The translations under genes were made by a program, and so were the position numbers. This document shows positions 33,730 to 43,208 of a stretch of DNA of 64,000 bases, piece by piece. Under the pieces are notes generated by a model. The model was given only the letters and a program-made list of their open reading frames with translations. It made no database searches and was not told where the DNA came from. How positions within the stretch are numbered: position 1 is the stretch's first letter; each line of letters starts with the position of its first letter. The stretch is from UBA11524 sp963617205. Lineage in GTDB: Bacteria; Bacillota; Clostridia; Christensenellales; Aristaeellaceae. The DNA is taken from the NCBI GenBank assembly GCA_963617205.1, contig CAVEOA010000008.1, positions 25,873 through 89,872 of the forward strand, written 5' to 3'.

Positions 33730-34639
33730 GCAGGCAGCGGGAGGGCTGAAGAGCTTCGTGTGCCGGCTGAAGAAGGATCGGGTGTCGTACATGATGCTGG
33801 CGCCGTATCTGACGCTGTTCATCGTGTTTACGGTGGTGCCAGTGTTGTATTCCATCGGATTGTCGTTTACCAGCTACAATCTGTTTGAAGCGCCCCGTTT
33901 CGTGTTCCTGGATAATTACCGCAGCCTCTTCCTGCATGATGAAGTGTTCATGAAGGCGCTGCAGAATACCATGGTCATCGCGGTGATCACCGGCCCGGTG
34001 AGCTATGCGGCATGCTTCCTGCTGGCGTGGATGATCACTGATTTCAAGCGGATTCCCCGTGCAATTCTGACGACAATTTTCTATGTGCCGTCGATTTCCG
34101 GCGCGGTGTTCATGATCTGGTCGATCATGTTCTCCGGCGACAGCTACGGCTACATCAACTCCATTCTCACCACCCTGGGCATCCTGAACGACCCGGTGCA
34201 GTGGCTGGAGGACGGCCGCTATGTGCTGATGGTGGTCATCATCGTCAGCCTGTGGCTGAGCCTGGGCACGTCGTTCCTGTCTTTCATTGCCGGCCTCCAA
34301 AGCATCGACCGAACGCTGTACGAGGCCGGCGCGGTGGACGGCGTGACCAACCGCTGGCAGGAGCTGTGGTACATCACACTGCCCACTATGCGCCCGCAGC
34401 TGATGTTCGGCGCGGTGATGCAGATCACGGCGGCGTTCGGTACTGGCGACGTCAGTGCAAGGCTGGCGGGTATGCCCTCGGTGGATTATGCGGCGCACAC
34501 TATCGTCAACCATATCATGGACTATGGCTATACCCGCTTTGAGATGGGCTACGCATCGGCGATTGCCGTGATTCTGTTCATCATGATGGTGGGCTCCAAC
34601 AAGCTGGTGCAGAAGATGCTCAGAAAGGTGGGTACGTGA
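33719..34639 (+). CDS. Sugar ABC transporter permease, MalF/UgpA type (pair 1)
   Basis: 306 residues with six membrane helices. The EAA loop that docks the ATPase is EAGAVDGVTNRWQELWYITLP at about 201-221. It overlaps the solute-binding protein gene by 11 bases and has GGAGGTG nine bases ahead. Forms a heterodimer with the next gene product. Confidence 0.9.
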   Translation: MRNKQAAGGLKSFVCRLKKDRVSYMMLAPYLTLFIVFTVVPVLYSIGLSFTSYNLFEAPRFVFLDNYRSLFLHDEVFMKALQNTMVIAVITGPVSYAACFLLAWMITDFKRIPRAILTTIFYVPSISGAVFMIWSIMFSGDSYGYINSILTTLGILNDPVQWLEDGRYVLMVVIIVSLWLSLGTSFLSFIAGLQSIDRTLYEAGAVDGVTNRWQELWYITLPTMRPQLMFGAVMQITAAFGTGDVSARLAGMPSVDYAAHTIVNHIMDYGYTRFEMGYASAIAVILFIMMVGSNKLVQKMLRKVGT

Positions 34640-35505
34640 TGGCTGATAAAGTGCATAAGCGGACGTCGTCGCGGATCAACCGAAGCCGCGCAGGCAATAT
34701 CATGTCGCTGCTGTTTCTGGCGCTGCTGGCGGCGTTCATGGTGCTTCCACTGGTGTTTGTGGTTTCAAACGCCTTCAAGCCCCTGGACGAGCTGTTCATC
34801 TATCCGCCCAAGCTCCTGGTGAACAAACCCACGCTGGACAATTTCTCCTCGATGATGAAGCTGATGAGTCAAAGCTGGGTTCCTTTCAGCCGGTATCTGT
34901 TCAACACGGTGTTCCTGACTGTGGCGGGCACGCTGCTGCACCTGGTTTTTGCGTCGCTGGCGGCATATCCGCTGGCACGACACAAGTTTATGGGCCGGGA
35001 TCTGATCTTCGGCGCAATCGTGCTGTCGCTGATGTTCTCCGGCTCGGTGACGCAGATCCCCAGCTACATCATCATCACCAAGATCGGTCTGCTGGACAAC
35101 CATCTGGCAACGCTGCTGCCGGCGATCCAGTATTCCCTGGGCCTGTACCTGATCAAGCAGTTCATGGAAACGCTGCCGGACAGCGTCATCGAGGCGGCTC
35201 GCATCGACGGCGCCAGCGAATGGCGCATCTGGGCACAACTGGCCATGCCGATGGTCAAGCCTGCCTGGTTGACGCTGATCATTCTGATGATCCAGCAGCT
35301 GTGGAACACGATTTCTCCTTATACATTCTCGGAAGAACTCAAGACGATGCCCCAGGCGCTGAATCAGATCCTCTCCGGCGGCATCGCCCGTACCGGTGTG
35401 TCGGCAGCGGTTTCGCTGATCATGCTGTCCGTGCCCGTCATCACATTCGTCCTTTCCCAGAGCCAGATCATCGAGACGATGAACAGCTCTGGCATGAAGG
35501 ATTAA
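34639..35505 (+). CDS. Carbohydrate ABC transporter permease, MalG type (pair 1)
   Basis: 288 residues, six membrane helices, EAA loop EAARIDGASEWRIWAQLAMP. The ATG at 34639 shares one base with the preceding stop; a GTG one codon earlier is less likely. No ATP-binding subunit follows, so a shared MsmK-like ATPase encoded elsewhere is required. The next gene starts 12 bases downstream. Confidence 0.9.
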   Translation: MADKVHKRTSSRINRSRAGNIMSLLFLALLAAFMVLPLVFVVSNAFKPLDELFIYPPKLLVNKPTLDNFSSMMKLMSQSWVPFSRYLFNTVFLTVAGTLLHLVFASLAAYPLARHKFMGRDLIFGAIVLSLMFSGSVTQIPSYIIITKIGLLDNHLATLLPAIQYSLGLYLIKQFMETLPDSVIEAARIDGASEWRIWAQLAMPMVKPAWLTLIILMIQQLWNTISPYTFSEELKTMPQALNQILSGGIARTGVSAAVSLIMLSVPVITFVLSQSQIIETMNSSGMKD

Positions 35506-35517
35506 GGAGGAAAGCGC

Positions 35518-37638
35518 ATGTTGAAGATGAAGCAAATTGCGGCCCTCCTGCTGTGCGCGCTGCTGCTGCTGACCTCCGTGCCTGCCTTTGCCGTGACGGA
35601 GCGCACCGGTGCGTATGAAACCTACAATTATTCCTTTGAGGACAATGGGGAGCTGGCCTCGGCTACGGCTTATGTGCCGGTGCGTACGGTGCGTGCCTTT
35701 GACCTGGGGCTGGAGAATTTTCGAACCCTGAGCGACCTGTATGTGGACGAGGAAAGCGGCGCCATCTACCTGGCGGATACGGACAATAACCGGATCATCC
35801 GCACAGACGCAGCCTTCACGGATGCGGTGGTGTTCACAGAGGCGGACGGCGTCTCCTTCGCCCAGCCCCGCGGCTTGTTCGTGCAGGGCGGCGCGCTGTA
35901 TGTGGCCGACACCGGCAACAAGCGAGTGGTCAAGCTGGACCCGGAAACCGGCGATACCCTGGCATCCTGGGGCAAGCCCGATTCTCCTCAGTTCTCCCAG
36001 GGCGTTGACTTCAAGCCCCAGAAGGTCGTCGTGACTGACCAGGGGGAAATCTCTATCGTCTGTGAGGGCATCTACGAGGGTCTTGTCACCATCGACCAGA
36101 ACGGCGAATTTCAGGGCTACTCCGGCACGATTCCGGTCAAGCCGTCAGTGTGGGAGCTGTTCTGGCGAATGCTCTCCACCCGCGAACAGTTGAAGAGCAT
36201 GGCGTCCTTCCTGCCCGTGACCTACATCAACGTTGACTTGGATGAACAGGGGTTCATCATGGCGACCTCTCAGGCGGAGCAGAGCACCATGGCCAACTCC
36301 GTCCAGCGGCTCAACCCCGGCGGAAATGACGTGCTCATCAACAACTCCGGTCAGAACCTGGTGGGCGATATGGGCAATCTCTGGGACGGACGTGCAACCG
36401 GCGTGTCTGTGCTGCAGGATGTGGCTTGCCTGCCCGGCGGCATGTTCGCTTGTGTGGATGTGCGCCGCAGCAAGGTGTTTCTGTATGACGACGAGGGCGA
36501 GATGCTTTTTGCCTTCGGGGGTTTGGGTGGCCAGAAGGGAAACGTTGCGGTTCCCTCTGCGGTGGACAGCATCGGCTTCACGCTTTATGTGGCGGACTCC
36601 TCCCTGGGCCAGATTACTGTATTCGAACCCACGGCGTACGGTCATTGTCTGATTCAGGGCATTATCGATTACAATAACTCGGATTATACCTCCAGTAAGG
36701 CGAATTTTACCGAGGCTTTCCGCTACAACACCAACTGTGAGCTGGCGTACCTGGGTATCGGACGCTCCCAGATGCGCGAGGGCCTGTATAAGGACGCCAT
36801 GGCATCCTTTCGTTTGGGTGCAAACCGTACCTATTACAGTCGTGCGCTGGAACAATACCGTGCACAGGTGTTTGATGAGGCGTTCACAGCGATGTTTGCG
36901 GTGGGTGCAGGTGTGTTGGTGCTGCTGGTGGCACTGCCCATCATCCGCAAGCTGCGCCGGAATGTGCCGGTGAAAGTCCACGCCGAGTGGCAGCCCAAAT
37001 CCCGCATTGGTCGCGGAATGGACAAGCTGGCTCAGGATATCGATTTTGCGGTGTATTGCGCGCTGCATCCCTTCAAGGGCTTCCATGAGCTGCGCCACGA
37101 GGGGCAGGGAAGCGTTGCTGGCGGTACGGCGATTCTGCTGGTGTACATCGTCCTGGCAGTGCTACGGGCGACCATGTCCGGCTTCCTCTACGGTGGTTCA
37201 ACGGATATCAACCCGCTGATGACTGCATCCTCCGTGTTTCTGCCGATTCTGCTGTTCGTGCTGGCCAACTGGTGCATCACGACTCTGATGGAGGGCGAAG
37301 GCCGCATGGGGGATATCTACAAGGGCGTGTGCTATGCGCTGTTGCCCATAGCCATTGGCCAGGTGGTGCTGCTGGTTCTGTCTAACGTCCTTACGCTGGA
37401 GGAAAGCGCCATTTACAATGTGCTTTTCTACGGCCTGTGGGCATACACCGTATTCCTGCTTCTGGCAGGCAATATGCTGGCTCATGGCTTCACCATGAGC
37501 CGCACGGTGGCCGCTGCCATCGTGACGGTGCTGGCTATGGCGATCATTGTGTTCTTGCTGTATCTGTTCTTTAATCTGCTGTTCGAGGTCGGCGGCTTCG
37601 CCATGCAGATTTACCGTGAAATTGCATTCCGTACATAA
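35518..37638 (+). CDS. NHL-repeat and Yip1-domain membrane protein
   Basis: 706 residues. A signal peptide (IAALLLCALLLLTSVPAFA) is followed by an extracytoplasmic beta-propeller with NHL-like blades (LYVDEESGAIYLADTDNNRI, FVQGGALYVADTGNKRVVKL, LYVADSSLGQITVF; about 50-380). A short TPR-like helical pair (SSKANFTEAFRYNTNCELAYLG) and a membrane helix near 455-475 come next, then a cytoplasmic linker and a C-terminal Yip1-type five-helix membrane domain (about 520-700). The order suggests a sensor or organiser for the transporter. No function is known; the gene recurs beside DUF5696 and permease genes in gut Clostridia, as far as I recall. RBS AAGGAGG. Confidence 0.78.
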   Translation: MLKMKQIAALLLCALLLLTSVPAFAVTERTGAYETYNYSFEDNGELASATAYVPVRTVRAFDLGLENFRTLSDLYVDEESGAIYLADTDNNRIIRTDAAFTDAVVFTEADGVSFAQPRGLFVQGGALYVADTGNKRVVKLDPETGDTLASWGKPDSPQFSQGVDFKPQKVVVTDQGEISIVCEGIYEGLVTIDQNGEFQGYSGTIPVKPSVWELFWRMLSTREQLKSMASFLPVTYINVDLDEQGFIMATSQAEQSTMANSVQRLNPGGNDVLINNSGQNLVGDMGNLWDGRATGVSVLQDVACLPGGMFACVDVRRSKVFLYDDEGEMLFAFGGLGGQKGNVAVPSAVDSIGFTLYVADSSLGQITVFEPTAYGHCLIQGIIDYNNSDYTSSKANFTEAFRYNTNCELAYLGIGRSQMREGLYKDAMASFRLGANRTYYSRALEQYRAQVFDEAFTAMFAVGAGVLVLLVALPIIRKLRRNVPVKVHAEWQPKSRIGRGMDKLAQDIDFAVYCALHPFKGFHELRHEGQGSVAGGTAILLVYIVLAVLRATMSGFLYGGSTDINPLMTASSVFLPILLFVLANWCITTLMEGEGRMGDIYKGVCYALLPIAIGQVVLLVLSNVLTLEESAIYNVLFYGLWAYTVFLLLAGNMLAHGFTMSRTVAAAIVTVLAMAIIVFLLYLFFNLLFEVGGFAMQIYREIAFRT

Positions 37639-37655
37639 GGGAGGGGAGGAGCAAC

Positions 37656-40283
37656 GTGAAAGCATATCATAAACGGCTTTTGACCATCGCGCTGACGCTG
37701 GTGCTGCTGATGTGCGTGTCTTCGGTGTTCATCTCCGGCGTGTTCTCGGTGGATGCACGGCAGCTGCAAATTGCGCCCACCGGCAGCGCTTTGAGCACGG
37801 AGAAGCTGAACCGCTCCACGGGCATGGTGCCCACGGCGGCGGAAATCAACGCGGATGGCTATGATACCGTGCTGGCATCTGGTTTTGAGCAGGTGTTGGC
37901 AGATGACAAGGCCATCCTGTACTTCAAGAAAAAGACCGCAGAGGTTGCCCTGCAGGATTTGGCCACCGGGCAGATCTGGTATTCCAATCCCCAAGACAGG
38001 GATCAGGAAAGCCAAGTGTCCGGCACTACCAAGTTGCGCCTGGGCGCCCAGGTAACCGTTACCTACTACGACCAGAAGGGCGCCTTCGGTCAGATGGATT
38101 CCTACAACGACTCCATTGAATACGACGGTATGACCTGGGAGGTCAAGGACGACGAGCTGCTGGTGAGCTATTACATCGGCAAGACGGTTGTCACTCTGGG
38201 CGATGTGCCGCAGCAGATCAGCAAGTCCCGCATGGAGCAGTTTATCTCCGTCCTGCCCGAGGAGGATCAGGAGGATCTGCTGAAGAACTACAAGCTGGCC
38301 TCCATCGAAGGCCGTGATGAAGCGTATATTGAAAACCTGGTCAAAAAGTACCCCAACGTCATCAACGAGGATGTCTACTACCTGACCAAGGACTCCAACC
38401 GCATCCTCAAGAAGATCAAGGGTTACATGGATCAGTGCGGCTACACCTACGACGATCTGGATTACGACAACGCTGTCAACCAAGTAGAGGTGGAGGAAAG
38501 TTCCCGTGCCCACTTCAGTGTAACGCTGTCCTACAAGCTGGATAACGGTGCGCTGGTGGCGGCCATCAAGGGCGATTCCCTGGCGTATGACGAGAAGATT
38601 CCTCCCTACGAGATCCGTTTTCTGGAGTATTTCGGCGCCGGCGGCAAGGAAGAGCAGGGATACATGCTCGTTCCAGATGGCTCCGGCTCACTGATCTACT
38701 ACAACAATGGCAAGACCAACGAAACCGTCTTTGCTCTGAAGATGTACGGCGCGGATACCGTGTCCAGCACAGACAGCGCCTATGTGGCGGACAAGAAGGC
38801 CTCCTTACCCATATTCGGCGTGAAGAATGGTCAGGCGGCGCTGCTGGTGAGCATTGAGCAGGGGGCTCCCCTGTGCACGATCAATGCCCGTGTGGCAGGC
38901 ATGCAGAATTCCTATAATACAGTCTATGCTACTGTGATGACCACGGCGGTGGATTTCATGCAGATATCCGATTCCCGCCAGATTTATTTCGAGGAGACGC
39001 CCTTCCGCGAGGATGTGGTGCTGCGCTACCAGCCTATGGCAGAAGCGGATAACGATTACATGGGTATGGCGCGGTCGTACCGGCAGCGCCTGCTGGACAG
39101 CGGTGTGCTGACCGAACAGCAGGACGGCGTTTATCCCATTGCGCTTGATCTGATCGGCGCTGTACCCTCTACAGCCGTCGTGGCCGGCATCCCCGTGAAA
39201 GCCATGGAAGCTGTAACGACCTATGCTCAGGCGGCAGACATCGTCCAAAGTCTCTCCGACCTTACCGCGCATGTGTGGCTGCGCCTGGAGGGATGGCAGA
39301 AGGGCGGCATGCGTCAGCCCATGCAGACGAAGATCCAGCCCGAACAAGTGCTGGGCGGCGCGGAGGGCTTGAAAACACTGGTGGCAAAGGCGGAGGCCAA
39401 TGGCTGGCTGCTCCTGCCCGAGGTGTATCTGGCGACGGATCTGGACGGCACCGGATTGACGGTCAAGTGGTCCTCCATCCGCGATCTGTGCCGCGATGTA
39501 GCCGTTCGCTATGATTACGACTACATCAGCCGCTATCGTCGCTACAACGGCCATGCCATCTACCAGCTGACAGCGGAGCGCTTCCTCCATCAGGCAGAGG
39601 CTTTCGGGGCTGATGTGCAGAAAAACGGGCTGGTCAGCGCTGCGGTGGCGGATTTGGGCGTCGATCTATGGAGTGACTTCACGAAGGACAAGTCCATGAA
39701 CCGTGTGGCCATGGCAGAGGCCCAAACGGATGCGCTGACCGGGCTGGCGCAGCACGTGACCTTGGCGTTGCGAAACCCTAACAGCTATGCGTTGGAGGCG
39801 ACGGACGCGATTTACGACATGCCCTGCACCGACAGCGGCTTCCGCATTGCGGATGAAGCAGTGCCCTTCTACCAGGCAGTTGTGCGCGGCAGTATTCCCT
39901 ATGTATCCGAGTCTATCAATTACCAGGATGATTGCCGGATGGCCTTCCTGCAGGCGGTGGAGTTTGGCGCGGGGCTGCAGTACACGCTGACCTGGGAAAC
40001 CACGGCGCTGCTGAAGGATACGGACTATGCCTGGATCAACCGGGGCCGTTACAGCGACTGGGAACAGACCATTCGTGAGCAGGCGAGCTCCGCTGCAGCG
40101 GCGCTGACCCCCTTGGCTGGCGTAGCCATGACCGGGCATGAACGCGTGAGCTTCAATGTGTACAGAACCACCTACGCGGACGGAAGCTGCGTGGTGGTCA
40201 ACTATGGCAGTGAGCCCGCAGCAGTGGATGGTGTAACCGTTCCGGCGATGGACTTCGTGCTGATGAAGGCAGGTGAACTGTGA
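37656..40283 (+). CDS. DUF5696 domain secreted protein
   Basis: 875 residues starting at GTG 37656, with GGGGAGGA upstream. One N-terminal hydrophobic segment (LTIALTLVLLMCVSSVFIS) exports and may anchor it. A beta-rich region (about 70-290) leads to the family hallmark MLVPDGSGSLIYYNNGK and then a probable TIM-barrel-like half with conserved acidic residues (EVYLATDLDG, RYDYDYISRYRRYNGHAIY). DUF5696 has no assigned activity; a glycoside-hydrolase-like role outside the membrane is my inference from fold hints and position between two permease pairs. Its stop overlaps the next start. Confidence 0.78.
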   Translation: MKAYHKRLLTIALTLVLLMCVSSVFISGVFSVDARQLQIAPTGSALSTEKLNRSTGMVPTAAEINADGYDTVLASGFEQVLADDKAILYFKKKTAEVALQDLATGQIWYSNPQDRDQESQVSGTTKLRLGAQVTVTYYDQKGAFGQMDSYNDSIEYDGMTWEVKDDELLVSYYIGKTVVTLGDVPQQISKSRMEQFISVLPEEDQEDLLKNYKLASIEGRDEAYIENLVKKYPNVINEDVYYLTKDSNRILKKIKGYMDQCGYTYDDLDYDNAVNQVEVEESSRAHFSVTLSYKLDNGALVAAIKGDSLAYDEKIPPYEIRFLEYFGAGGKEEQGYMLVPDGSGSLIYYNNGKTNETVFALKMYGADTVSSTDSAYVADKKASLPIFGVKNGQAALLVSIEQGAPLCTINARVAGMQNSYNTVYATVMTTAVDFMQISDSRQIYFEETPFREDVVLRYQPMAEADNDYMGMARSYRQRLLDSGVLTEQQDGVYPIALDLIGAVPSTAVVAGIPVKAMEAVTTYAQAADIVQSLSDLTAHVWLRLEGWQKGGMRQPMQTKIQPEQVLGGAEGLKTLVAKAEANGWLLLPEVYLATDLDGTGLTVKWSSIRDLCRDVAVRYDYDYISRYRRYNGHAIYQLTAERFLHQAEAFGADVQKNGLVSAAVADLGVDLWSDFTKDKSMNRVAMAEAQTDALTGLAQHVTLALRNPNSYALEATDAIYDMPCTDSGFRIADEAVPFYQAVVRGSIPYVSESINYQDDCRMAFLQAVEFGAGLQYTLTWETTALLKDTDYAWINRGRYSDWEQTIREQASSAAAALTPLAGVAMTGHERVSFNVYRTTYADGSCVVVNYGSEPAAVDGVTVPAMDFVLMKAGEL

Positions 40284-41218
40284 TGCACACAAAGCCAACC
40301 AAAAAGAAAAAGGGCATGATGACCCTGTCCCGAAAGAAGGCGCGCTGGGGTTATCTGTTTGTGCTGCCGCTGCTCTTTGGCCTGATATTCCAGTTCGGCT
40401 GGCCGGCGCTCAAGTCGCTGTGGTTTGCCTTGTGCGATGTGGACATTCAGGGCACCGAGGGTGTCAAGCTCACTTTTCAGGGCATCAAGAACTTCTACGA
40501 TGCAGTGCTGGTCAACACCACCTTCCGTGAAAAGGCGGTACAGAGCCTCCTGGCAGTGTTGCTGAATCTGCCGCTGATTACGATTTTCTCCTTCTTTGCC
40601 GCAAGCTTGCTGAACCAGAAGTTCCGTGGCCGCTGGCTGGTCCGTACGATCTTCTTTCTGCCGCTGGTGTTGGCGGCGCCGGCGCTGATGAACTTTGACG
40701 CCGGTGATGCGCTGCAGAACATGATGGGGGCATCGGGAAATTTCAAAGCCTCCGAATCGCTGACGGGCCTGGAGTCGGTCAACCTGACCAACCTCCTGAT
40801 TTCCAGCGGTGTGCTGCCTCAGACCATTGCGAGCTACCTGGCTGGCGCGGCGGATCGGATCTATGACATCGTGATCCTCTCCGGCGTGCAGATTCTGGTG
40901 TTTCTGGCGGCATTGCAGTCCATTCCTCCTACGATGTATGAAGTAGCTGCCATCGAGGGCGCTTCTCCCTGGGAAAGTTACTGGCGCATCACATTCCCCA
41001 TGACCTGCCCCATGATCATGACCTGCATGATCTATACCATCATTGACTCATTTACCGCCAGCACCAATGCAACCCTGGAGATGATCCAGAATACGGCGTT
41101 CTCGACTTTCAACTACGGCCTGTCCTCGGCCATGTCCTGGATCTACACGGCGTTGATTCTCCTGCTGCTGGGTGTGGTGGTTCTGATTATGCGAAAGGTG
41201 GTGAAGCAGTATGAGTAA
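40283..41218 (+). CDS. Sugar ABC transporter permease, MalF type (pair 2)
   Basis: 311 residues. After a lysine-rich N-terminus (KKKKGMMTLSRKKARWG) come six membrane helices and an enlarged outer loop (about 135-185, rich in Asn/Ser/Thr). The EAA loop reads EVAAIEGASPWESYWRITFP. ATG 40283 overlaps the DUF5696 stop by one base, so this second permease pair is translationally coupled to DUF5696. The pair has no private solute-binding protein beside it and may use the 935-residue one or that at 43209. Confidence 0.88.
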   Translation: MHTKPTKKKKGMMTLSRKKARWGYLFVLPLLFGLIFQFGWPALKSLWFALCDVDIQGTEGVKLTFQGIKNFYDAVLVNTTFREKAVQSLLAVLLNLPLITIFSFFAASLLNQKFRGRWLVRTIFFLPLVLAAPALMNFDAGDALQNMMGASGNFKASESLTGLESVNLTNLLISSGVLPQTIASYLAGAADRIYDIVILSGVQILVFLAALQSIPPTMYEVAAIEGASPWESYWRITFPMTCPMIMTCMIYTIIDSFTASTNATLEMIQNTAFSTFNYGLSSAMSWIYTALILLLLGVVVLIMRKVVKQYE

Positions 41219-42167
41219 GGCAAACAAGAGAAAAAAGCGTTTCACCTCCAAGCGGGTGGGGGAGTGGTGCTGGAAGCTGTTCCGCCTGGGTCTGATCATT
41301 GGTATTGCATATGTCATCCTGTACCCCCTGCTGGTGAAGCTTTCCGTGGCCTTCATGTCCAAGAGCGACATGTATGACATGACTGTCCAGTGGGTACCGC
41401 GTAAGCCTACCCTGGAAAACTTTACTCAGGTGCTGGAGCTGATCGATTACGGCAAGTACTTCCTGACCACCGTGGCCGTCAGCGGCGGCGCAATGCTGCT
41501 CCAGCTGATCAGCTGCTCCCTGGCGGCCTATGGGCTGGCACGCTTTGAGTTCCGCGGCAGGAAGCTGATCTTCGGCTTGGCGATCCTGACCCTGGTGCTT
41601 CCCCAGCAGACCTATATGGTCACCACCTATGCCCAGTATCGCTACTTTGACTTTTACGGCATTCTGGGGTTGTTCGGTATAGAGTCCCGCTCCCTGGTGG
41701 GTACCCCCTGGCCGCTGATGCTCATGTCAGCAGGCTGCCAGGCGACGAAGAATGGCCTGTTCATCTATATTCTGCGGCAGTTCTTCATTCGTCTGCCTGG
41801 TGAGCTGGAGGAAGCAGCCTGGGTGGACGGTGCAGGCGTGGGAACCATCTTCCTCAAGGTGATGCTGCCCAATGCAGGCCCCGCGCTGACGACGGTGGGT
41901 GTGCTTTCCTTCGTCTGGACGTGGAATGATCTGTATACTGCCAGTACGTATATGTCTTCCTTGCCGCTGTTCTCAACGCTGCTGAATAATCTGACCTTCT
42001 CCATCAGCCGCGCCACCGGTGGTCAGAGCGTGGTTGACACGGTGCAGTTGTCCATGCTGACCAATGCCGCCGCGCTGCTGATCATTCTGCCGTTGATTGT
42101 GCTGTTTATTCTGGTGCAAAGGATGTTTGTCCAGGGCGTGGAACGCACAGGCTTGACGGGTATGTGA
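41211..42167 (+). CDS. Carbohydrate ABC transporter permease, MalG type (pair 2)
   Basis: 318 residues with six membrane helices and EAA loop EEAAWVDGAGVGTIFLKVMLP. It overlaps the MalF-type gene by eight bases. It is the last gene of the first island transcript; two promoters follow immediately for the next unit. Confidence 0.9.
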   Translation: MSKANKRKKRFTSKRVGEWCWKLFRLGLIIGIAYVILYPLLVKLSVAFMSKSDMYDMTVQWVPRKPTLENFTQVLELIDYGKYFLTTVAVSGGAMLLQLISCSLAAYGLARFEFRGRKLIFGLAILTLVLPQQTYMVTTYAQYRYFDFYGILGLFGIESRSLVGTPWPLMLMSAGCQATKNGLFIYILRQFFIRLPGELEEAAWVDGAGVGTIFLKVMLPNAGPALTTVGVLSFVWTWNDLYTASTYMSSLPLFSTLLNNLTFSISRATGGQSVVDTVQLSMLTNAAALLIILPLIVLFILVQRMFVQGVERTGLTGM

Positions 42168-42169
42168 TC

Positions 42170-42198
42170 TTGCTTGATGAGGAAACATATGTTATAGT
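42170..42198 (+). promoter_or_regulatory. Upstream promoter of the secreted-protein/CAZyme unit
   Basis: TTGCTT (42170-42175), 17 bp, TATAGT (42193-42198). It starts three bases after the permease stop codon. Confidence 0.62.
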
Positions 42199-42216
42199 AT
42201 ATGAAACAATGCGGGA

Positions 42217-42246
42217 TTGAGAATTCGGTGGAAAAGTCGCTATAAT
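42217..42246 (+). promoter_or_regulatory. Second tandem promoter of the same unit
   Basis: TTGAGA (42217-42222), 18 bp, perfect TATAAT (42241-42246). The leader to the ATG at 42411 would be about 155 nt, and the region is AT-rich. Confidence 0.65.
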
Positions 42247-42410
42247 AATATATAAATGAGTGGCTTTGTTCCGAAAAAGGGGAATCTGGAGAACTGAATA
42301 AATGTTGATTCGGTGATGTGTACACACAATTCCGGAGGAGGAAAGGCTTCTCCCAACCACCTGTTCAGGAAGGGTGCGTCCCTTTCAAATAATGCTTAGG
42401 AGGAACCAAC

Positions 42411-43145
42411 ATGAAGAAGTTTCTGAGCCTCGTTCTGGCAGCCATGCTGCTGCTGTCCCTGATGCTGCCCGTGCTGGCAGAGGAAGATCAGCTGACCTAC
42501 ATCTACGGCGGTGCATCCAACAAGAATCGTGCCAAGCTGAAGACGCAGGGCCAGCAGAGTTGGTACATGATGTACTCCCTGGAAATCGACAAGGGCGCGG
42601 AGATTGATCTGACCACCTTCAAGGAGTGCACCCAGACGGAAACTGGCCTGTGGAAGCCCGCAGAATCTAACGTTCTGCCCTCTAGCGATCCTGCTGCAGC
42701 GGAAGGTACCATGGTTACCTACAATGCCGATTGGTTCAATATCCGCAAGGACGGCTACCTGTGTGGTGATACTGGCTTCAGCGCTGCGCTGAAGTGGGTG
42801 TGCGAAGAGGACGGCGTGTATGATATCTTTACCTCCGTTTCCGGCGGCAGCTCTGCTGGCGCACCCTTTGAGGGCTACTATGATCCCAACGGCGGCCACT
42901 GGGTTCCCCCGGTGGACGGCTGCTACATGAGCATTTGGTTCAAGGGGGAGATGGTGTTCGGAGCGGATACCTTCGACTATGTGGATTCTGGCTACCGTCT
43001 GCCCACCACCGAGACCAGCTACAACGGCGTTGAGTTCAAGGCCGGCGAGGAAATCTGGCTGGTGTGCGATACCAAGGGCAATGGCGGCTGGGACGATCCC
43101 TGGTTCTACCTGAGCCTGACCCGCGTGGGCGATCTGCCCCAGTAA
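42411..43145 (+). CDS. Small secreted beta-sandwich protein
   Basis: 244 residues with a typical signal peptide (KKFLSLVLAAMLLLSLMLPVLA) cut by signal peptidase I; there is no lipobox. The mature part is rich in Trp, Tyr and Gly (ALKWVCEEDGVYDIFTSVSGG, YMSIWFKGEMVFGADTF, GWDDPWFYLSLTRVG), suggesting a carbohydrate-binding jelly-roll. No catalytic motif and no anchor are seen. It directly precedes a solute-binding protein and is probably highly expressed (two promoters, AGGAGGA ribosome site). Function not recognised. Confidence 0.7.
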   Translation: MKKFLSLVLAAMLLLSLMLPVLAEEDQLTYIYGGASNKNRAKLKTQGQQSWYMMYSLEIDKGAEIDLTTFKECTQTETGLWKPAESNVLPSSDPAAAEGTMVTYNADWFNIRKDGYLCGDTGFSAALKWVCEEDGVYDIFTSVSGGSSAGAPFEGYYDPNGGHWVPPVDGCYMSIWFKGEMVFGADTFDYVDSGYRLPTTETSYNGVEFKAGEEIWLVCDTKGNGGWDDPWFYLSLTRVGDLPQ

Positions 43146-43208
43146 TCCGCACTTGATCGCAGGCTGCGGCGCGGTTTGCCCCACAATGCTTGCAGAAAGG
43201 ATATTGCT

